Source of the DNA: CAYSFW01 sp050329935 | GTDB lineage: Bacteria; Pseudomonadota; Gammaproteobacteria; UWMA-0217 | Length of the DNA stretch: 64,000 nt | Direction of reading: 5' to 3' | Assembly (NCBI GenBank): GCA_050329935.1 | Contig: JBHJOI010000105.1 | Span: forward strand, 9,882 to 73,881 | Shown here: in pieces, positions 16,952-25,955 of the stretch | How the letters are laid out: every line of letters starts with the position of its first letter | How positions within the stretch are numbered: the stretch's first letter is position 1 | The notes under the pieces: generated by a model | What the model saw: only the letters and a program-made list of their open reading frames with translations | Database searches by the model: none | Told to the model about the DNA's origin: nothing | Position numbers and translations under genes: made by a program

Positions 16952-17734
16952 TCAACCGTAACAGAGCACGCTTGAGGTCAAGGGTAAACCGAACTGTTCG
17001 GGATAGCGCACTGCGGTCAAATATAGCCCCTGTGGGCGCGCCGTTGGCGCGGCCAGCTCGCGCTGACGCAGCGCCAACAGCTCACCGGTCCAGCTCACCG
17101 GCTTGGCACCCATCCCAATCTCGATCAGAACCCCGGCGATATTGCGGACCATGTGATGCAGAAAGGCGTTCGCCTCCACATCGAGATAGACGAAATCGGC
17201 GCTGCGCCAAACATTCAATCGCGTCAGCGCGCGGATCGGGTGTTTGGCCTGACACCCGGCCGCCCGAAAGCTGGAAAAATCATGTTCGCCGAGCAACGCT
17301 TGCGCGGCTTCGTGCATGCGTCCGGCGTCCAGGGGTGCGCGCACCCAAGCCACCCGCCGCGATAGCAACGCACTGCGGGTCGATCGGTTAGCGATCACGT
17401 AACGGTAGCTTCGGGCGAGCGCCGAGAAACGCGCGTGAAACTCCGGCGGCACTGCCTTGACCCAAGAAAACGCGACGTCCTCGGGAAGATTCGAGTTGCC
17501 CCCAAGCAGTAGCGCGCGTTCGTCGCGTGGCGCCTCGGTCTCGAAATGAATGACCTGACCAGTGGCATGGACGCCGGTGTCGGTCCGGCCAGCGCAAACC
17601 ACGCCGAGCGGGTGATCGACGACCCGGCCGAGGGCACGCTCCACCTCCGCCTGAACGGTTGGCGCATGCGACAAGCGCTGCCAGCCGCGATAGGCGCTTC
17701 CGTCGTACTCAACGCCGCAGGCAAAGCGGGTCAT
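16952..17734 (-). CDS. truA: tRNA pseudouridine(38-40) synthase
   Basis: The 260-residue enzyme makes pseudouridine at positions 38-40 of the tRNA anticodon arm. Asp52 in CAGRTDTGVHATGQV is the catalytic aspartate. The C-terminal FLHHMVRNIAGVLIEIG block is also diagnostic. It sits between fimV and trpF, again the conserved order. Confidence 0.94.
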   Translation of the reverse strand: MTRFACGVEYDGSAYRGWQRLSHAPTVQAEVERALGRVVDHPLGVVCAGRTDTGVHATGQVIHFETEAPRDERALLLGGNSNLPEDVAFSWVKAVPPEFHARFSALARSYRYVIANRSTRSALLSRRVAWVRAPLDAGRMHEAAQALLGEHDFSSFRAAGCQAKHPIRALTRLNVWRSADFVYLDVEANAFLHHMVRNIAGVLIEIGMGAKPVSWTGELLALRQRELAAPTARPQGLYLTAVRYPEQFGLPLTSSVLCYG

Positions 17735-17885
17735 CGCCTCACCCTGGGCAACGTGGCGCCCGGACTTCGGGTCCGGCGCGCGCCGACTGTACCGCGTAAC
17801 GAGTCAGGTGAGTGGATCGTGGCGCTCACGATGGCGGGCATGCAAAGAACGCATTGGCGACGGGAATTGTTACGGTTTTCGTCCA

Positions 17886-17912
17886 ACAAAAAGCCAGGCG
17901 CGCGGCCTGGCT
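17886..17912 (-). terminator. Rho-independent terminator of fimV
   Basis: Read on the minus strand, AGCCAGGC and GCCTGGCT form an 8-bp stem with a 5-base loop (CGCGC), followed at once by TTTTTG. It lies 28 bp after the fimV stop. It would separate fimV from truA. Confidence 0.85.
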
Positions 17913-17939
17913 CTTCGAGAGACTGGGACAGTCTCGGGG

Positions 17940-20888
17940 TCAGGTCAGCTGCGCCATGAGTTTCTCGGCTTCATCGCGCTGGTCGCCGGTACCCTGACTG
18001 ATCACTTCCTCAAGTGCTTCGCGCGCGCCTTCGTCGTCACCCATGTCGATGTACGCCTTGGCCAGATCGAGCTTGGTGTTCATCTCATCCGCGCCGGTGG
18101 TCAGCACCGTGAACTCGTCTTCCACGTCTTCGAGACTGAGGCGATCAGCCGGGCTCAGAGTGTCGATCCGGGTCGACCGTGTCTCGCGATCGACGTATTC
18201 GTCGACGATATCGTCGTCATCACGCAACGACAGATCGCTCAGTGACCCCGACCGTTCGATCTGCAGGGACCGACTCAGCTCATCGAGATCCGGCAAGCGG
18301 AATTCGCCCGCGGGATCCTTCTCTTCCTCGTAGTCGTCATCACGCAGATTGACATCGTCCAGCGAGATCGTGCTGGCACCTTCCGGCATCGCGTCCTCGT
18401 CTACCCATGACTCCTTCCCCCCACCCAGTTCATAGTCGGGCGTCAGATTGGTGGGTTGATCGAAGGTCGAGGTGCTGGCGCCATCAAAGTCGGCGAACAT
18501 TGAGTTGTTCGAATCCAACTCGTTGCCCCAGGCGACGATCTTGCGCCAAGCGTCCGGATCCGTGCCTTGCAGCCGTGAATGCAGCTTTTCCGCCACACCG
18601 ACGAACCCGGCCTTGTCACGCAAGGCATGATGAACCTCGGCGAGCTTCATCAGGTAATCGGTACGGCCGGGGTGCGCGGCAGCTGCGGGCTTGAGCACGT
18701 CGAGGGCCTGGTCGTGCAATCCATACGCCATGTAAATATTGGCTTCGGAGATGACTTCGTCCTCCTCCGCCGGCTCTTCCTGGATCTCGTCCGCGAACTC
18801 TTCGCCAACCTCAAGGTTGGTTGTCAGATCGCCGCTGCGGATCTCCATGGTACGTTCGGGTTCGATTTCCTCGCCGCGCACACCGAGACGCTCCTCGTCG
18901 AGGTCGGAATCGGCAATGATGGTCTCGGAACGCTGTGGAACGGGACCTCGCGCCGGTTCGCGATCGGTCACGACGGTCTGAACGCGGTCGTCACCGTACT
19001 CATATTCGGGTTCTTCCTTACGGCGGAACACGAGCCAGGCCAGCGCGAGCAACAACAGCGCGGCCAGTCCGCCGCCCATCAACAGATTCGGGTCGTTGCG
19101 CAGGCGGTCCATCAGACTGGTTTCGCCATCGACCTGAGCCGCTGGCTTGACCGGCGCCACCTGGGTTGGGCGAGTCGTTTCCACCGGTGCTTGCGTGACG
19201 GGCGGTGGCGTTTCCGCGACCGGTTCCTCGACCCGTGGCAGCAGACCCTTGCCCGGATCAGTCACCGCGACAGACTCGGACGGTTGGGCCGCGCCCGGTG
19301 GTGGCCGAGTCACATCGACCGAACCGGCATCGACCTGCTTCTGCAGACCGGTCAGTTGAGCATCCTTGAGCTGGATCAGGCGATCCTTGGCTGACACCAA
19401 GGCCTCGAGTTCGGCGACACGCGAACGAAGTTCTTCGTTTTCACGCGTCAGCGATTCGGTCTTCTCCCGGGCCAGCGATACCGCCTTGTCGTCGACAATC
19501 GGCTTGGCATCGGCGAGCTGGCTCCCGTCCGCGCGCTCGCCAGATTTGCTGGGCACAATGATCTCAAGGCCCGAAGGCGGTGGTGCAACCGCCGCCCCGC
19601 GGCCAGGGCCAGTCAGCTCGGCGATACCGCCCACGCCCGCCGGAGCACGCGTCGCGACCTGAGTTTGCGGCACCGCGGCGCCCGCCGCGCGGGCACGGTA
19701 TTCCTTCCAGGTGGAGGACTGTCGATTGACGAGGCGATTCGCCTCACGTGGCGACATCTGCGCGACCTGGGTCGCATCCGGCATCCTCATGACATAACCC
19801 GACCGCAAACGATTCATGTTGTTGCCAACGAACGCACGCGGGTTTTGCCGGTACAGCGAAACCATCATCTGCCGAACCGTGACGCCAGCTGGACGATTCG
19901 CGGTTGCGATACTGTGCAGCGTGTCGCCGCGACGAACGGTGTAGCTTTCGTCGGTCCCGGACGCAAACTGTGTTGGCGCTTGCGCGGGCGCCTGCGGAGA
20001 CGCAACGAAAATATTGTCCGTGCCAATCAGTGGGTCGATCGAGCCGACCTGCTCGCCGCGCATGACTTCCGTCAAAGGAATCTCGTCGGCCTGTGCAATC
20101 GTTGGCTCGGAGCGCACCAGCTCCTCCACGGGACGCGTGGCGATCTGCGGCGGCGCTCCGCGCGGTGTGCTTCCGACCAGGTCCTCGACCGAATAGGTCT
20201 CGATCATCGAAACGATGCCCGCTTGTCCCTGCAGAGCACTGCGCGGCGCACTCTGGACTTGGCGAGGTGCCGGCTCGAAGCGCGGGGCCGCAGCCATGGG
20301 AGCCGCTTCGGTGGTTACGAATGGCGGCAGCCCTTCGGGCTCATAGAGTGGTGCCGCCGCGATGGGTGCCGCCGCGATCGGCGCGGGCGTGTAGACCGGG
20401 GCTTCGGGTATGATCGCAGGTGGCGCGGCGGTTACGACACTGGGCTCGGCGGCGCGCGGGGCGGCGATCGCCGGCGCCGGAGGCGCGTCCGATCCCGCCA
20501 GCATCGGCGGATCCAACAACACGGTATATTCGCGCAGCAGCTTGCCCTTGGACCAGACCACCTCGATGACGAAATTCAGGAACGGCTCCTGAACCGGACC
20601 GCGCGAGGAAACCTTGATAACCGGCACACCGTTGACGATAGTCGGTTTGAACGCAAGCTGATCAACAACGGCGCTGCGCTGGATGCCTACCTGCCGAAAC
20701 ACCTCGTCCGGCGCGACCCGGACCTTGACTTCGTTCACGTCGCCTGGGGCGGCGGAGACGAGTTCGATATCGGCATCGAGCGGCTGGTTGAGAGTCGAAT
20801 TCGTGGTGATTTCTCCCAGACCCAGTGCGTAGCTAAAGGTCGGCGCGAGTAATCCCGATATTGTCAAGCCCAATTTCAATCTACGCAT
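17940..20888 (-). CDS. fimV: FimV/HubP-family polar protein
   Basis: The 982-residue protein has an N-terminal signal peptide (ending SYALGLG), the FimV N-terminal domain with GLGEITTNSTLNQPLDADIE, a LysM peptidoglycan-binding domain (YTVRRGDTLHSIATANRP) near residue 315, a coiled-coil stretch around 455-510, one transmembrane helix (about 613-625), an acidic cytoplasmic region with TPR-like helices, and a C-terminal FimV motif (DLAKAYIDMGDDEGAREALE). FimV/HubP proteins organise the cell pole and support type IV pilus function and twitching. The order asd-fimV-truA is conserved in gammaproteobacteria. Confidence 0.92.
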   Translation of the reverse strand: MRRLKLGLTISGLLAPTFSYALGLGEITTNSTLNQPLDADIELVSAAPGDVNEVKVRVAPDEVFRQVGIQRSAVVDQLAFKPTIVNGVPVIKVSSRGPVQEPFLNFVIEVVWSKGKLLREYTVLLDPPMLAGSDAPPAPAIAAPRAAEPSVVTAAPPAIIPEAPVYTPAPIAAAPIAAAPLYEPEGLPPFVTTEAAPMAAAPRFEPAPRQVQSAPRSALQGQAGIVSMIETYSVEDLVGSTPRGAPPQIATRPVEELVRSEPTIAQADEIPLTEVMRGEQVGSIDPLIGTDNIFVASPQAPAQAPTQFASGTDESYTVRRGDTLHSIATANRPAGVTVRQMMVSLYRQNPRAFVGNNMNRLRSGYVMRMPDATQVAQMSPREANRLVNRQSSTWKEYRARAAGAAVPQTQVATRAPAGVGGIAELTGPGRGAAVAPPPSGLEIIVPSKSGERADGSQLADAKPIVDDKAVSLAREKTESLTRENEELRSRVAELEALVSAKDRLIQLKDAQLTGLQKQVDAGSVDVTRPPPGAAQPSESVAVTDPGKGLLPRVEEPVAETPPPVTQAPVETTRPTQVAPVKPAAQVDGETSLMDRLRNDPNLLMGGGLAALLLLALAWLVFRRKEEPEYEYGDDRVQTVVTDREPARGPVPQRSETIIADSDLDEERLGVRGEEIEPERTMEIRSGDLTTNLEVGEEFADEIQEEPAEEDEVISEANIYMAYGLHDQALDVLKPAAAAHPGRTDYLMKLAEVHHALRDKAGFVGVAEKLHSRLQGTDPDAWRKIVAWGNELDSNNSMFADFDGASTSTFDQPTNLTPDYELGGGKESWVDEDAMPEGASTISLDDVNLRDDDYEEEKDPAGEFRLPDLDELSRSLQIERSGSLSDLSLRDDDDIVDEYVDRETRSTRIDTLSPADRLSLEDVEDEFTVLTTGADEMNTKLDLAKAYIDMGDDEGAREALEEVISQGTGDQRDEAEKLMAQLT

Positions 20889-21026
20889 CTCACGTCCTCA
20901 CAGAAGATTGGTTCTGGCATCACACTCAACTCGCGGCACGCAGTTCTCGCCTCCAAAACCCTAACGTAACCGCCAGCAAAGCGCTGGTTTGCTGATCTCA
21001 CTCTAAGTATATTACCTAACTTTAGG

Positions 21027-22049
21027 TTATAGATAGTCTTTTTGCAAAATTTCTGCGATCTGAACGCTGTTTAAAGCAGCCCCTTTCCGAACATTATCCG
21101 AAACTACCCATAAGTCGAGACCACGGGGGTGGGAGATATCCTCGCGGATGCGTCCGACGAAGGTCGGATCTGTTCCGGCGGCCTCGGTGACCGGAGTCGG
21201 ATACCCCCCGGCCTTGCGCTCATCCAGCACCACGACGCCTGGCGCCCGACTCAGCAAGTCCCGCGCCTGATCCGCCGTGATCTTGTCGCGGGTCTCGATG
21301 TGGACCGCCTCGGAATGGCCGTAGAACACCGGCACTCGCACGCAGGTCGGATTCACCTCGATACTGTCGTCGCCCATGATCTTGCGGGTCTCCCACACCA
21401 TTTTCATTTCTTCCTTGGTGTAGCCGTTGTCCATGAACACGTCGATCTGCGGCAACACGTTGAATGCGATCTGCTTGGGATAGACTTGCGACTCGATCGG
21501 CTGACCATTCAGCAACTGCGCCGTCTGGCGCGCCAGCTCCTCGATGGCCTCCTTACCAGTGCCTGATACCGCCTGGTAGGTCGCGACATTGATCCGCTCG
21601 ATGCCCACGGCGTCATAGATCGGTTTCAACGCGACCAGCATCTGAATGGTTGAGCAATTCGGGTTCGCGATGATGCCGCGCGTCTTGTAATCGGCGATCT
21701 TGTGTGGATTCACCTCGGGCACCACCAACGGAATATCGTCGTCGTAGCGAAACTGGGAGGTGTTATCGATCACAATACAACCCGCCGCGGCGGCCTTGGG
21801 CGCGTACACCGCCGATACCGAAGCGCCGGGCGAAAACAATCCGATCTTGACCTTCGAGAAATCGAACGTCTCGAGGTCCTCGACGGCCACGTAGCCGTCA
21901 CCGAACGGTAACCGCTTGCCCACCGAGCGGCTGCTGGCAAGCACATATACCTTACCGACCGGAAACCGGCGCTGGTCGAGAATGGACAACATCGCCTCCC
22001 CTACCGCACCTGTCGCACCCACCACCGCCACGTCAATCTTTTTGCTCAT
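21027..22049 (-). CDS. asd: Aspartate-semialdehyde dehydrogenase
   Basis: The 340-residue enzyme reduces aspartyl phosphate to aspartate semialdehyde for lysine, threonine, methionine and diaminopimelate synthesis. It has the NADP-binding VVGATGAVGEAML at the N-terminus and the catalytic Cys132 in ANPNCSTIQ. The sequence is of the Pseudomonas/Gram-positive (Asd2) type by its N-terminal motif. It follows leuB and precedes fimV. Confidence 0.94.
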   Translation of the reverse strand: MSKKIDVAVVGATGAVGEAMLSILDQRRFPVGKVYVLASSRSVGKRLPFGDGYVAVEDLETFDFSKVKIGLFSPGASVSAVYAPKAAAAGCIVIDNTSQFRYDDDIPLVVPEVNPHKIADYKTRGIIANPNCSTIQMLVALKPIYDAVGIERINVATYQAVSGTGKEAIEELARQTAQLLNGQPIESQVYPKQIAFNVLPQIDVFMDNGYTKEEMKMVWETRKIMGDDSIEVNPTCVRVPVFYGHSEAVHIETRDKITADQARDLLSRAPGVVVLDERKAGGYPTPVTEAAGTDPTFVGRIREDISHPRGLDLWVVSDNVRKGAALNSVQIAEILQKDYL

Positions 22050-22105
22050 AAATTTCTCTTTGAAGCCTCTGAAATCCCAAGTTCAGCCACGTTCGTCGCC
22101 GCGCG

Positions 22106-23194
22106 TCACGCTGCTTGCCGGCGTAACGCGGCGACCACTTCATCGCCCATGCCGCCGGTGCCAACCAGCCGCGTTCCAGGCGAGTGGATATCGGCCGTTC
22201 GCACACCATCCCGCAAGACCGCGCCTACGGCGGTCTCGACCCGCACGGCGAGGTCGCCTCGCGCCAGGGTATAGCGCAGCATCATCGCCACCGACAGTAT
22301 TGTCGCCAGCGGATTGGCCTTGCCCTGTCCGGCGATGTCCGGCGCCGAGCCATGAATTGGCTCGTACATCCCCGCCCGCGCGCTGTTGAGGGATGCCGAC
22401 GGCAGCATGCCGATCGAACCGGTCAGCATCGCGGCCGCGTCGGAGAGAATGTCGCCGAACAAATTCGAGGTCACCATCACGTCAAACTGTTTTGGTGCCC
22501 GCACCAATTGCATCGCCGCGTTGTCCACATACATATGCGACAACGCGACTTCGGGGTATTCACGCCCGACCCGTTCGACGACTTCACGCCACAACTCGGA
22601 GACCTCGAGCACATTCGCCTTATCCACCGAGCAGAGCCGCTTGTCGCGCAACATGGCCGCTTCGAACGCGACCCGCGCGATACGCTCGATCTCACGCTCG
22701 TTGTAGCGCATGGTGTTGAAACCTTCGCGCTGTCCATCGTCGAGGGTCTGGATGCCGCGCGGCTTTCCGAAGTAAATCCCGCCGGTCAGCTCGCGGACTA
22801 TCATTAAGTCGAGGCCCGCGACCACCTCCGCCCGCAGCGTCGAGGCGTTAACAAGCTCGGGATACATCAGTGCCGGACGCAGATTCGCAAACAGATCCAA
22901 CGCCGCCCGAATGCCGAGCAGGCCGCGCTCCGGCCGCAATTCACGTGGCAAACGTTCATATTGCGGTCCGCCAACCGCACCCAGCAGCACCGCGTCCGCG
23001 GCACGCGCCAACGCAAGCGTTTCGTCGGGCAGCGGGTGGCCCTTGGCGTCATATCCCGCACCACCGATCGCGGCGTGCTCGAGTTCAAAGTCGAAACCGA
23101 AATCGCCGCGCAACACATCGAGTACCCGGAGCGCTTCCGCAACGATTTCGGGTCCGATACCGTCGCCGGGTAGGCTAAGAATCTTGTGCGTCAT
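22106..23194 (-). CDS. leuB: 3-isopropylmalate dehydrogenase
   Basis: The 362-residue enzyme oxidises and decarboxylates 3-isopropylmalate in leucine synthesis. Signatures are LLPGDGIGPEIV-like start (LSLPGDGIGPEIVAEALR), the substrate-binding RELTGGIYFGKPRG, and the metal- and NAD-binding VTSNLFGDILSDAAAMLTGS and EPIHGSAPDIAGQGKANP. It follows leuD by 40 bp and is part of the leuCDB group. Confidence 0.95.
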   Translation of the reverse strand: MTHKILSLPGDGIGPEIVAEALRVLDVLRGDFGFDFELEHAAIGGAGYDAKGHPLPDETLALARAADAVLLGAVGGPQYERLPRELRPERGLLGIRAALDLFANLRPALMYPELVNASTLRAEVVAGLDLMIVRELTGGIYFGKPRGIQTLDDGQREGFNTMRYNEREIERIARVAFEAAMLRDKRLCSVDKANVLEVSELWREVVERVGREYPEVALSHMYVDNAAMQLVRAPKQFDVMVTSNLFGDILSDAAAMLTGSIGMLPSASLNSARAGMYEPIHGSAPDIAGQGKANPLATILSVAMMLRYTLARGDLAVRVETAVGAVLRDGVRTADIHSPGTRLVGTGGMGDEVVAALRRQAA

Positions 23195-23234
23195 GAAAAT
23201 GTTTGATCAGGGGGTGGACGGGTACACGTGGGCT

Positions 23235-23882
23235 TTAGGTCGCGCCAAACAGCCAAGGCGCGACCGCCTTGCGCCGCGCCTCATAAGCACGGATGGTGTC
23301 GGCCTGCTGCAAGGTGAGTCCAATATCGTCGAGACCATGCAACAGGCAGTGTTTGCGGAAGGCATCGACCTCGAAACCGTGCACTGCACCGACCGGCGTC
23401 GTCACCGTCTGGGTTGCTAAATCGATCTCCAGGCGATAACCCGGCTCGACCGCTACCGCTTGAAACAAACCATCTACGACCGTGTCCGGCAATACGATCG
23501 GCAGCACGCCGTTCTTGAAACAGTTGTTAAAAAAGATATCGGCAAAACTCGGCGCGATCACTGCCCGAATTCCATAGCCATCGAGCGCCCAAACCGCGTG
23601 TTCGCGCGATGAACCACAGCCGAAATTTTCCCGCGCCAACAGAATCTCGGCACTTTGATAACGCGCCTGATTCAGCACGAAATCGGGATTCGGTCGGCGC
23701 TTCGAGTGATCCATGCCGGGTTCGCCTGGATCGAGGTAACGCCAATCGTCGAATAGATTCGGCCCAAACCCGGAGCGTCGTATCGACTTCAGATATTGCT
23801 TTGGGATGATCGCGTCGGTATCGACGTTGGACCGGTCGAGTGGGACGACCAGTCCATGCATTTGCGTAAACGGCTGCATCAA
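23235..23882 (-). CDS. leuD: 3-isopropylmalate dehydratase small subunit
   Basis: The 215-residue swivelling subunit pairs with LeuC. It has the N-terminal VPLDRSNVDTDAIIPKQYLK and the substrate-recognition motif ENFGCGSSREHAVWAL. It is separated from leuC by two small lipoprotein genes in the same direction. Confidence 0.95.
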   Translation of the reverse strand: MMQPFTQMHGLVVPLDRSNVDTDAIIPKQYLKSIRRSGFGPNLFDDWRYLDPGEPGMDHSKRRPNPDFVLNQARYQSAEILLARENFGCGSSREHAVWALDGYGIRAVIAPSFADIFFNNCFKNGVLPIVLPDTVVDGLFQAVAVEPGYRLEIDLATQTVTTPVGAVHGFEVDAFRKHCLLHGLDDIGLTLQQADTIRAYEARRKAVAPWLFGAT

Positions 23883-23896
23883 CGTGCCTCGTGAGC

Positions 23897-24214
23897 TTAC
23901 GGATCCTTGCGCGGCGCGACCGGCGACGGTTGCGCCCCGGGGCCTTCGAGCGGATAGACGTAGGTCTTGTCGTCGGCCTGTTTCGGTGGCGGCTCGATGG
24001 GCGCCGGCGTCGTGGTCGCCGCTGTCGGCGCACTTCCGCCGCGCTGCATGCCCTGTCCCAGCCGTTCGATATCCTGGCCCATGCCGCGATAGGTATTGCA
24101 GCCCGAGAGCGATACGAGTAACGCGAACAGCACAACCGCCACCGTGCCGCGATGCCGACGCGCGGAACGCACGCGCGGCTTTACCGAACCCTTATTTCTT
24201 CCGAGATGCGGCAT
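23897..24214 (-). CDS. Entericidin-like lipoprotein with long C-terminal extension
   Basis: A hydrophobic helix ending in the lipobox LSGC is followed by NTYRGMGQDIERLGQGMQRG, which matches the entericidin A/B core (C-N-T-x-x-G-x-G-x-D-I). Unlike entericidins of about 45 residues, it continues with a proline-rich tail of about 50 residues. The start is uncertain: GTG 24229, ATG 24214, or GTG 24172, the last giving a normal-length signal peptide and avoiding overlap with the upstream gene. It ends 14 bp before leuD. It probably sits in the inner leaflet of the outer membrane or in the cytoplasmic membrane. Confidence 0.65.
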   Translation of the reverse strand: MPHLGRNKGSVKPRVRSARRHRGTVAVVLFALLVSLSGCNTYRGMGQDIERLGQGMQRGGSAPTAATTTPAPIEPPPKQADDKTYVYPLEGPGAQPSPVAPRKDP

Positions 24215-24329
24215 CTTCAACTTTCTCACCAGCCGACTGAATATCCTGACCGACGCCCGCCATCGTTCCGCACCCGGCGATGATCGATAAGTAGGCTGCC
24301 ATCAGGGCCAAAACCACAAAGCTTTTCAT
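24192..24329 (-). CDS. Entericidin A/B-type lipoprotein, 45 aa
   Basis: The frame reads MKSFVVLALMAAYLSIIAGC then GTMAGVGQDIQSAGEKVEDA and ends RKK. It has a typical lipoprotein signal peptide with the lipobox IAGC at residues 17-20 and the entericidin core G-x-G-x-D-I-Q. An AGGAGTG-like ribosome binding site precedes the ATG at 24329. The entericidin locus of enteric bacteria encodes an antidote and a toxin lipoprotein involved in stationary-phase lysis; whether that role applies here is unknown. It overlaps the longest reading of the next lipoprotein gene out of frame. Confidence 0.75.
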   Translation of the reverse strand: MKSFVVLALMAAYLSIIAGCGTMAGVGQDIQSAGEKVEDAASRKK

Positions 24330-24448
24330 TAGCGACACTCCTCAAGATTTTTTGAATATTCATGGTTGACGGCGATCGCATTTTCATTGAAATCGCCAAA
24401 CACTTCATAGCATCTAACCACGCCGTAATTCAATCCATACAAATCTGG

Positions 24449-25852
24449 TCAGAACGTCCGCGCGTCGACAAATCGGCCCGCGATGGCGGCTGCCGCAGCC
24501 ATCGCCGGGCTCACGAGGTGAGTCCGACCGCCCTGACCCTGACGCCCCTCGAAGTTGCGGTTGGAGGTGCTCGCACAGCGCTCGCCCGGCTCCAATCGAT
24601 CGGCGTTCATTGCCAGACACATCGAACAACCCGGCTCGCGCCATTCGAATCCCGCCTCCGTAAACAAGCGGTCGAGACCTTCCGCCTCGGCTTGCTGTTT
24701 GACCAGACCGGACCCGGGCACGACCAAGGCCTGCTTGATCGTCGCGGCAACCCGGCGGCCCTTGATCACCGCCGCCGCCGCTCGCAGGTCCTCGATACGC
24801 GAATTGGTGCATGAGCCGATAAAGATCTTGTCCAACGCGATTTCGGTCATCGGCATGCCGGGCTGCAACGCCATGTAATCCAGCGCGCGCCGCATGCCGT
24901 CTTGCCTGGCCCCGCCACCGGCCGCCGCGGGATCCGGCACCTGTCCATCCACCGGCACCACCATCTCCGGCGACGTGCCCCACGTCACTTGCGGCCGAAT
25001 TTGCGCGGCGTCCAATCGCACCACACGCTCAAATACCGCATCCGGGTCCGACACCAATTCACGCCAGGCGGTCACCGCTTGCTCGAATAGCTCACCCTTG
25101 GGCGCGAACGGCCGGCCGCGAACGTATTCGATCGTCTTGTCATCCGCCGCTACGATCCCGGCACGCGCACCCGCCTCGATCGCCATGTTGCAGACCGTCA
25201 TCCGCCCTTCCATCGACAGATCGCGAATCGCCTCACCGCCGAACTCAATCGCGTAGCCGGTGCCGCCGGCGGTGCCGATCTCGCCGATGATCGCGAGCAC
25301 GATGTCCTTCGCGGTCACGCCAGCGCCGACATGCCCGTCCACCCTGACCAGCAGGTTCTTTGATTTCTTCTGCAACAAGCATTGTGTCGCCAGCACGTGC
25401 TCGACTTCGGAGGTACCGATGCCGTGCGCGAGCGCGGCGAACGCGCCATGGGTGGAGGTATGGGAATCGCCACAGACAACGGTCATGCCAGGCAGCGTCG
25501 CGCCTTGCTCCGGCCCGATGACGTGCACGATGCCCTGTCGCCGGTCGCTCATGGCGAACTCGGTGATGCCGAAATCCCGGCAGTTGTCGTCCAGGGTCTC
25601 GACCTGCAAGCGTGATATCGGGTCCTGAATGCCGTGCGAGCGATCCGTGGTCGGAACATTGTGGTCAGCCACCGCGAGCACGGAGTTAACACGCCACGGT
25701 TTGCGTCCCGCCAGACGCAGTCCTTCGAAGGCTTGCGGCGAGGTGACTTCATGTACCAAATGGCGGTCGATGTACAGCAATGCCGTGCCATCGGCATCCT
25801 CGCGCACCACATGGGCGTCCCAGAGTTTGTCGTAGAGCGTCTTACCAGCCAT
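24449..25852 (-). CDS. leuC: 3-isopropylmalate dehydratase large subunit
   Basis: The 467-residue aconitase-type subunit isomerises 2- to 3-isopropylmalate and binds a [4Fe-4S] cluster through Cys residues in VCGDSHTSTHG-region, IGSCTNSR and EPGCSMCLAM. The ATG at 25852 (MAGKTLYDKLWDAHVV) is the family-typical start; the frame extends upstream to 25903 without reason. It is divergent from a lysR gene, the same arrangement seen next to leuC in Pseudomonas. Confidence 0.95.
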   Translation of the reverse strand: MAGKTLYDKLWDAHVVREDADGTALLYIDRHLVHEVTSPQAFEGLRLAGRKPWRVNSVLAVADHNVPTTDRSHGIQDPISRLQVETLDDNCRDFGITEFAMSDRRQGIVHVIGPEQGATLPGMTVVCGDSHTSTHGAFAALAHGIGTSEVEHVLATQCLLQKKSKNLLVRVDGHVGAGVTAKDIVLAIIGEIGTAGGTGYAIEFGGEAIRDLSMEGRMTVCNMAIEAGARAGIVAADDKTIEYVRGRPFAPKGELFEQAVTAWRELVSDPDAVFERVVRLDAAQIRPQVTWGTSPEMVVPVDGQVPDPAAAGGGARQDGMRRALDYMALQPGMPMTEIALDKIFIGSCTNSRIEDLRAAAAVIKGRRVAATIKQALVVPGSGLVKQQAEAEGLDRLFTEAGFEWREPGCSMCLAMNADRLEPGERCASTSNRNFEGRQGQGGRTHLVSPAMAAAAAIAGRFVDARTF

Positions 25853-25955
25853 GTCCATCGACCTCTCGGCGTATGTCATTGTGACAGAGCGTACAAAAAT
25901 CACTTATATTATTCAAATTCATACTACTCATCCGAGTCATAACCAATCGGAATAA

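Noticed and set aside
21010..21032. Short inverted repeat ACCTAA-CT-TTAGGT at the asd stop as a terminator
   Set aside because: Only 6 bp of stem, AT-rich and overlapping the end of the gene; too weak to call.
25853..25955. Precise LysR-binding box between leuC and lysR
   Set aside because: The gap is AT-rich with several possible T-N11-A spacings but no convincing dyad, so no site is assigned.
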